Below are positions 60,483 through 64,000 of a DNA stretch of 64,000 nucleotides, piece by piece. Positions within the stretch are counted from its first letter, which is position 1, and each line of letters begins with the position of its first letter. This DNA comes from Larkinella insperata (GTDB taxonomy: Bacteria > Bacteroidota > Bacteroidia > Cytophagales > Spirosomataceae), in NCBI RefSeq assembly GCF_026248825.1, contig NZ_CP110973.1, positions 2,561,001 through 2,625,000 of the forward strand, read 5' to 3'. A program made the position numbers and the translations under genes. The notes under the pieces are model-generated. The model worked only from the letters and a program-made list of their open reading frames with translations, was not told the DNA's origin and did not search any database.

Positions 60483-62357
60483 ATGAAAAAATATGTGTAT
60501 GTTCTGACTCTTGGCGCGCTGCTCTCCACGGGCGCTTGCAAAGACGACGACTTTCTGGACCGGGCCCCCACCAACATCCTCCTGAACGACCAGGTCTGGA
60601 AAGACAAAAACCTCGTGCTGACGGTTCTGGCCGATTTGTACGGACGGTTTCCGGATTACCAATCCATCAAAAACTGGTCGGACTTCACCAACTTCGACGA
60701 AGCCTTTGCGTCGGAATTCGGTCAGTACGGACGGCATAAAAACCAGGACTACGGCTACGGCGACTGGGGCTACTGGGATTACGGCTATATCCGGGAACTG
60801 AACCTGTTCATTCAGAAAAGCGAAGCCGCCACGAACCTGGATGCCGCCGACCGCGCCCGGTTCCTGGCCGAAGCCCGGTTTTTGCGGGCGGCCGTTTACT
60901 TTGAACTCGTGAAGCGGATGGGCGGGGTGCCGCTCGTGCTGGAACCGATGCAGTACGATTTCAGCGGTGACCCGAGCTATTTGCAGAAGGCCCGCTCGAA
61001 AGAATCGGAAATTTACGATTTCGTCATCAGCGAAATGGAAGCCATCAAAGCCACGCTGCCGGATGATGGCAATGTCAAATCCCGCGTCAGCAAAGGCGCA
61101 GCCCTGGCGATGGAAGCCCGCGCGGCTCTGTACGCCGGTTCGATTGCCAAATACGGCCCGACCACTCCGCAGGTGTCGCTACCCGGTGGCGAAGTGGGAA
61201 TTCCGGCGGACAAGGCAACGGCCTACTACCAGACGGCCCTGAAGGCGGCTCAGGAAATCATCACCGGCGGCAAGTATTCACTCTACAAAAAACAGCCGGA
61301 TTTGCAGGCCAACTTTGCCGCTCTTTTCACCGACAAAGGCAACAACTCAGAGGTGATTTTTGCGGAAGATTTCAAGCTGAAAAGCGGTAAAGTCGTCGGC
61401 TGGACGCTGTCGAACCAGCCCCGGTCGTCGGCCGAGGAGCAGCAGGGCGGTCGGCTGAACCCCTCGCTGAACCTGGTGCAGTCGTTCGAAAAACTCGACA
61501 ATACCTTCGCGCCGTTTGCCATCACCACCGCTACCGGGCAACCGGTTTACTACACCAATCCCCAGGATATTTTTGCGGGCCGGGATGCACGGCTGGGTGG
61601 AACGATCATCCTGCCCGGCAGCCAGTTTAAGGGTAAAACCGTTGACATCTGGTCGGGCTACCTGCTCGGCAACGGCACTGTGGTCACGTCGGATGCACTC
61701 GGTGGTAAGAAAGTGTTACCGGGTAAAACCGCCGAGGAACAGGTGGTCGGCTTCGACGGCCCCATCGACAACCTGGAGTTTAGCGCCCAGACCGGTTTTT
61801 ACGTCCGCAAATACCAGGACCCCACGGTGGGTTCGGGCCAGATCGGAACGCAGAGTGAAGTCTGGTGGATTCGCTACCGCTACGCCGAGGTGCTGCTGAA
61901 TGCCGCCGAAGCCGCCTTTGAGCTTGGGCAGAAAACCGTTGCTGCCGATTACATGAACCAGGTTCGCGAACGCGCCGGTTTGATCAAAGCCCTGACCGCC
62001 AACGAAATTACGTTCGACCGGATTGTGCACGAGCGGAAAGTGGAACTGGCGTTTGAAGGCCACCAACTGTGGGATTACAAACGCTGGCGGATTGCCCACC
62101 TGGTCTGGAACGGCGCCAGCACCGATCTGACCACCGATCCGGCCAGCGCCACCGAACCCAGCACCCGGCCGTTCGGCTTGTGGCCCTACAAGCTCTACGA
62201 CCCCACCAGCCCGAACAACGGCAAGTGGGTTTTCCGGAAAGTGCTGCCCAGCCAGGTTACGAACGCCGACCGCTTCCGGCTGGGTAACTACTACTCGTTT
62301 ATCAGCGATGAAATTCGCAACAACAACCCTAAAATTGTCCGCAACCCGAACCAGTAA
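60483..62357 (+). CDS. SusD/RagB-type lipoprotein
   Basis: A 624-residue surface lipoprotein, the largest SusD here: lipobox STGAC (Cys ~19) followed by K-D-D-D-F. SusD markers are AEARFLRAAVYFELVKRMGGVPL (~120-142 region, split by turns), KGAALAMEARAALYAG, and a C-terminal IVHERKVELAFEGHQLWDYKRW. Insertions after ~210 and ~320 account for the extra length. It pairs with the STN-SusC and is followed by the DUF3823 lipoprotein after 13 bases. Confidence 0.96.
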   Translation: MKKYVYVLTLGALLSTGACKDDDFLDRAPTNILLNDQVWKDKNLVLTVLADLYGRFPDYQSIKNWSDFTNFDEAFASEFGQYGRHKNQDYGYGDWGYWDYGYIRELNLFIQKSEAATNLDAADRARFLAEARFLRAAVYFELVKRMGGVPLVLEPMQYDFSGDPSYLQKARSKESEIYDFVISEMEAIKATLPDDGNVKSRVSKGAALAMEARAALYAGSIAKYGPTTPQVSLPGGEVGIPADKATAYYQTALKAAQEIITGGKYSLYKKQPDLQANFAALFTDKGNNSEVIFAEDFKLKSGKVVGWTLSNQPRSSAEEQQGGRLNPSLNLVQSFEKLDNTFAPFAITTATGQPVYYTNPQDIFAGRDARLGGTIILPGSQFKGKTVDIWSGYLLGNGTVVTSDALGGKKVLPGKTAEEQVVGFDGPIDNLEFSAQTGFYVRKYQDPTVGSGQIGTQSEVWWIRYRYAEVLLNAAEAAFELGQKTVAADYMNQVRERAGLIKALTANEITFDRIVHERKVELAFEGHQLWDYKRWRIAHLVWNGASTDLTTDPASATEPSTRPFGLWPYKLYDPTSPNNGKWVFRKVLPSQVTNADRFRLGNYYSFISDEIRNNNPKIVRNPNQ

Positions 62358-62369
62358 GTCGATAACACC

Positions 62370-63068
62370 ATGAAACGTTTCTTTCCTTATTTGATGGGAC
62401 TAACTTTGGCCGCGGGGTTGGCTTCCTGTGAGTTTGATAATTACGAAGAACCAAAAGCCAAACTGGAAGGCCGGATTGTGTATAAAGGCGAACCCATCAA
62501 CGTCGAATACAACAACGTCACGTTTGAACTCTGGGAGCCCGGCTGGCAGAAGCGCATTCCGATCACCGTCACGGTTGATCAGGATGGTTCGTATTCGGCG
62601 ATGCTTTTCAACGCCAACTACCGGCTCGTCATTCCGGCGGCTCAGGGTCCTTTCCGGTCGCTGAAAAACGCCGAAACCAGCTCCGACACGGTGATGGTCA
62701 GTCTGAGCGGCAGCCAGCAGCGCGACATTGAAGTGGAACCGTATTATATGGTCCGGAACCCAACCTTTACGGTCAACGCCCGGAAAGTAACGGCCACCTG
62801 CAAGCTTGAGCAGATCATTACCGGCACGAGCGGCAAAACCGTTGAACGGGTGTCTTTATACCTGAGTAAAACGCAGTTTGTGGATGCGCGAACCAGCGTC
62901 GGCACAACCAACCTGGCCGGAAGCGCCATCAAGGACCTCAACGCCGTTTCGCTGGATTTGGAGGCTCCCACCATCACGGGGCAGAACTACGGTTTTGCCC
63001 GAATTGGCGTTAAAATAGCGGGTGTGGAAGACATGATTTTCTCGCCGGTTCAGAAAGTACAGTTCTAG
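62370..63068 (+). CDS. DUF3823 lipoprotein
   Basis: A 232-residue lipoprotein with lipobox LASC (Cys ~17) followed by E-F-D-N-Y, then a beta-rich DUF3823 body: an N-terminal transthyretin-like segment (GRIVYKGEPINV, SYSAMLFNANYRLVIP) and a second beta domain. DUF3823 proteins normally sit right after SusD in Bacteroidota uptake loci and are thought to be surface glycan-binding accessories. That matches its place here. Binding partner unknown. Confidence 0.88.
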   Translation: MKRFFPYLMGLTLAAGLASCEFDNYEEPKAKLEGRIVYKGEPINVEYNNVTFELWEPGWQKRIPITVTVDQDGSYSAMLFNANYRLVIPAAQGPFRSLKNAETSSDTVMVSLSGSQQRDIEVEPYYMVRNPTFTVNARKVTATCKLEQIITGTSGKTVERVSLYLSKTQFVDARTSVGTTNLAGSAIKDLNAVSLDLEAPTITGQNYGFARIGVKIAGVEDMIFSPVQKVQF

Positions 63069-63086
63069 TAAAAAAACAAAACGCGG

Positions 63087-64000
63087 ATGCTATCCAGGAA
63101 ACGGATTAACACGAACCTTCCCAAAAGTCGGCGTAAAACCGTTTCTATCATAGCCTCCGCGTTTCTTTGCCTCTGTCTGATTACCTACTTTGTCCTACCT
63201 TCTTCAAAAGCTCAAAACACTTCATCAACACCCCTTCATAAAGCCCCGACGCCCCTTTACCGTGACCCCATTTTTGACGGCGCGGCTGACCCGGTCGTGG
63301 TCTGGAACCCACAGGAAAGGTCGTGGTGGATGCTTTACACGCAGCGCCGGGCCAACGTCGATGCGGCCGATGTGGCTTACTGCTACGGCACCGCCATCGG
63401 GGTGGCTTCGTCGCATAACAATGGAGAGAGCTGGGAGTACCGCGGCACCTTAAAATTGGATATTGAACGCGGCATGAATACCTTCTGGGCGCCCGACATC
63501 GTTTTTCATAACGGGCAGTATCATCTGTTTGTGGTGTATATTCCGGGCGTTCGCAACCACTGGGGCGGCAAGCCAAAAATGGCGCACTACACCGGTAAGA
63601 ATCTCTGGGACTGGCAGTTTAAACGTTTTATCCAGCTTTCTTCGGACGAGGTCATCGATGCAACGCTGCTTCAGTTGCCAACCGGCCGGTGGCGGATGTG
63701 GTACAAAGACCAGACGCGCGGCAGCATTACGATGATGGCCGAAAGCCGTGACCTTGAAAGCTGGCAGGTATCGCCCGAACCGGCGATTGGCGGGAAGGCG
63801 CACGAAGGCCCCAAAGCCTTCCGGTTTGGCGGCTGGACTGGATGCTAACCGACGAATGGGCCGGTATGCGGGTGTACCGCTCCAAAGAGGGCACGACCTG
63901 GGAAAAACAGGGCATGATCCTCGACAAACCCAGCTCCCGGCCCGAAGACGCCCCCAGCGGTGCCCACGGCGACGTGGTTGTAGTGGGCAATAAGGCGTTT
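63087..64000 (+). pseudogene. GH43-like glycosidase gene with a frameshift, truncated by the window edge
   Basis: The first frame (63087-63848) encodes 253 residues: a membrane anchor or signal (~19-40), then a five-bladed-propeller glycosidase of GH43/GH117 type with DGAADPVVVW (base Asp), a WAPDIVFHNG strand, DATLLQ, and HEGPKAFRFGGW (acid Glu). It stops at 63846-63848. The homologous continuation WMLTDEWAGMRVYRS and GAHGDVVVVGNKAF lies in another frame from 63839 and stays open to the last base. One base appears lost (or two gained) near 63833-63839. This may be a true frameshift or a sequence error; the family normally continues well beyond this point. Confidence 0.8.

Noticed and set aside
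7169..62357. Repeated SusC/SusD pairs as evidence for recent duplication
   Set aside because: The four pairs differ in length (SusC 1019-1181, SusD 480-624 residues) and domain make-up. They share only family signatures, so they are distinct loci rather than recent copies.
1..64000. CRISPR arrays, tRNA or rRNA genes, insertion sequences, prophage
   Set aside because: No regularly spaced repeats, cloverleaf-like segments, transposase or phage-type proteins were seen on either strand.

Overview
The window looks like a chromosome segment from a high-GC Bacteroidota of the order Cytophagales, with a Spirosoma/Larkinella-like flavour. This rests on four SusC/SusD-type outer-membrane uptake pairs, two ECF-sigma/FecR/STN-SusC signalling modules, lipoprotein signals with acidic residues after the cysteine, and promoters resembling the Bacteroidota TTTG / TAnnTTTG pattern. 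Genus assignment is inference. No rRNA, tRNA, CRISPR array, transposase, phage gene or replication origin was recognised.

Layout. (1) 1-3739: the end of an AraC regulator faces a minus-strand operon dgcN-dgcA-amino acid permease, probably for D-glutamate (or a peptide containing it). (2) 3992-6670: an ABC exporter, then a FadR-type GntR regulator. (3) 7169-21936: ten genes on one strand, namely SusC, SusD, two Tat-exported Gfo/Idh-type proteins, a class III aminotransferase, a galactonate-dehydratase-like enolase-superfamily enzyme, an SDR dehydrogenase, a neutral-ceramidase-like hydrolase, a sodium/solute symporter and an SMP-30 lactonase. This reads as a complete uptake and catabolism unit for an oxidised, probably nitrogen-bearing sugar whose identity the sequence does not give; it is my best candidate for an undescribed system. 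(4) 22131-33507: ECF sigma, FecR, STN-SusC, SusD, a secreted M14 carboxypeptidase, a PQQ-type sugar dehydrogenase fused to cytochrome c, and a DUF4380 mutarotase-fold protein. (5) 33657-47117: a GH2 glycosidase and a DUF5107-TPR protein, a facing AraC regulator, an MFS sugar porter, and a third SusC/SusD pair closed by a strong terminator. (6) 47193-54905: an FG-GAP/ASPIC-UnbV lipoprotein, then on the minus strand an M1 metallopeptidase and a DUF885 protein. (7) 55210-64000: a second ECF sigma/FecR/STN-SusC/SusD module, a DUF3823 lipoprotein, and a GH43-like gene with a frameshift that runs off the window.

Logic. SusC/SusD pairs capture glycans or glycoconjugates at the outer membrane; periplasmic enzymes (Gfo/Idh, GH2, GH43, PQQ dehydrogenase, carboxypeptidase) trim or oxidise them; inner-membrane SSS and MFS carriers import the products; cytoplasmic enzymes finish the job. 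Control appears to be split between a GntR regulator (TTGTTTAC motifs), an AraC regulator (a shared 12-mer upstream of its two neighbouring operons) and two trans-envelope sigma/anti-sigma switches.
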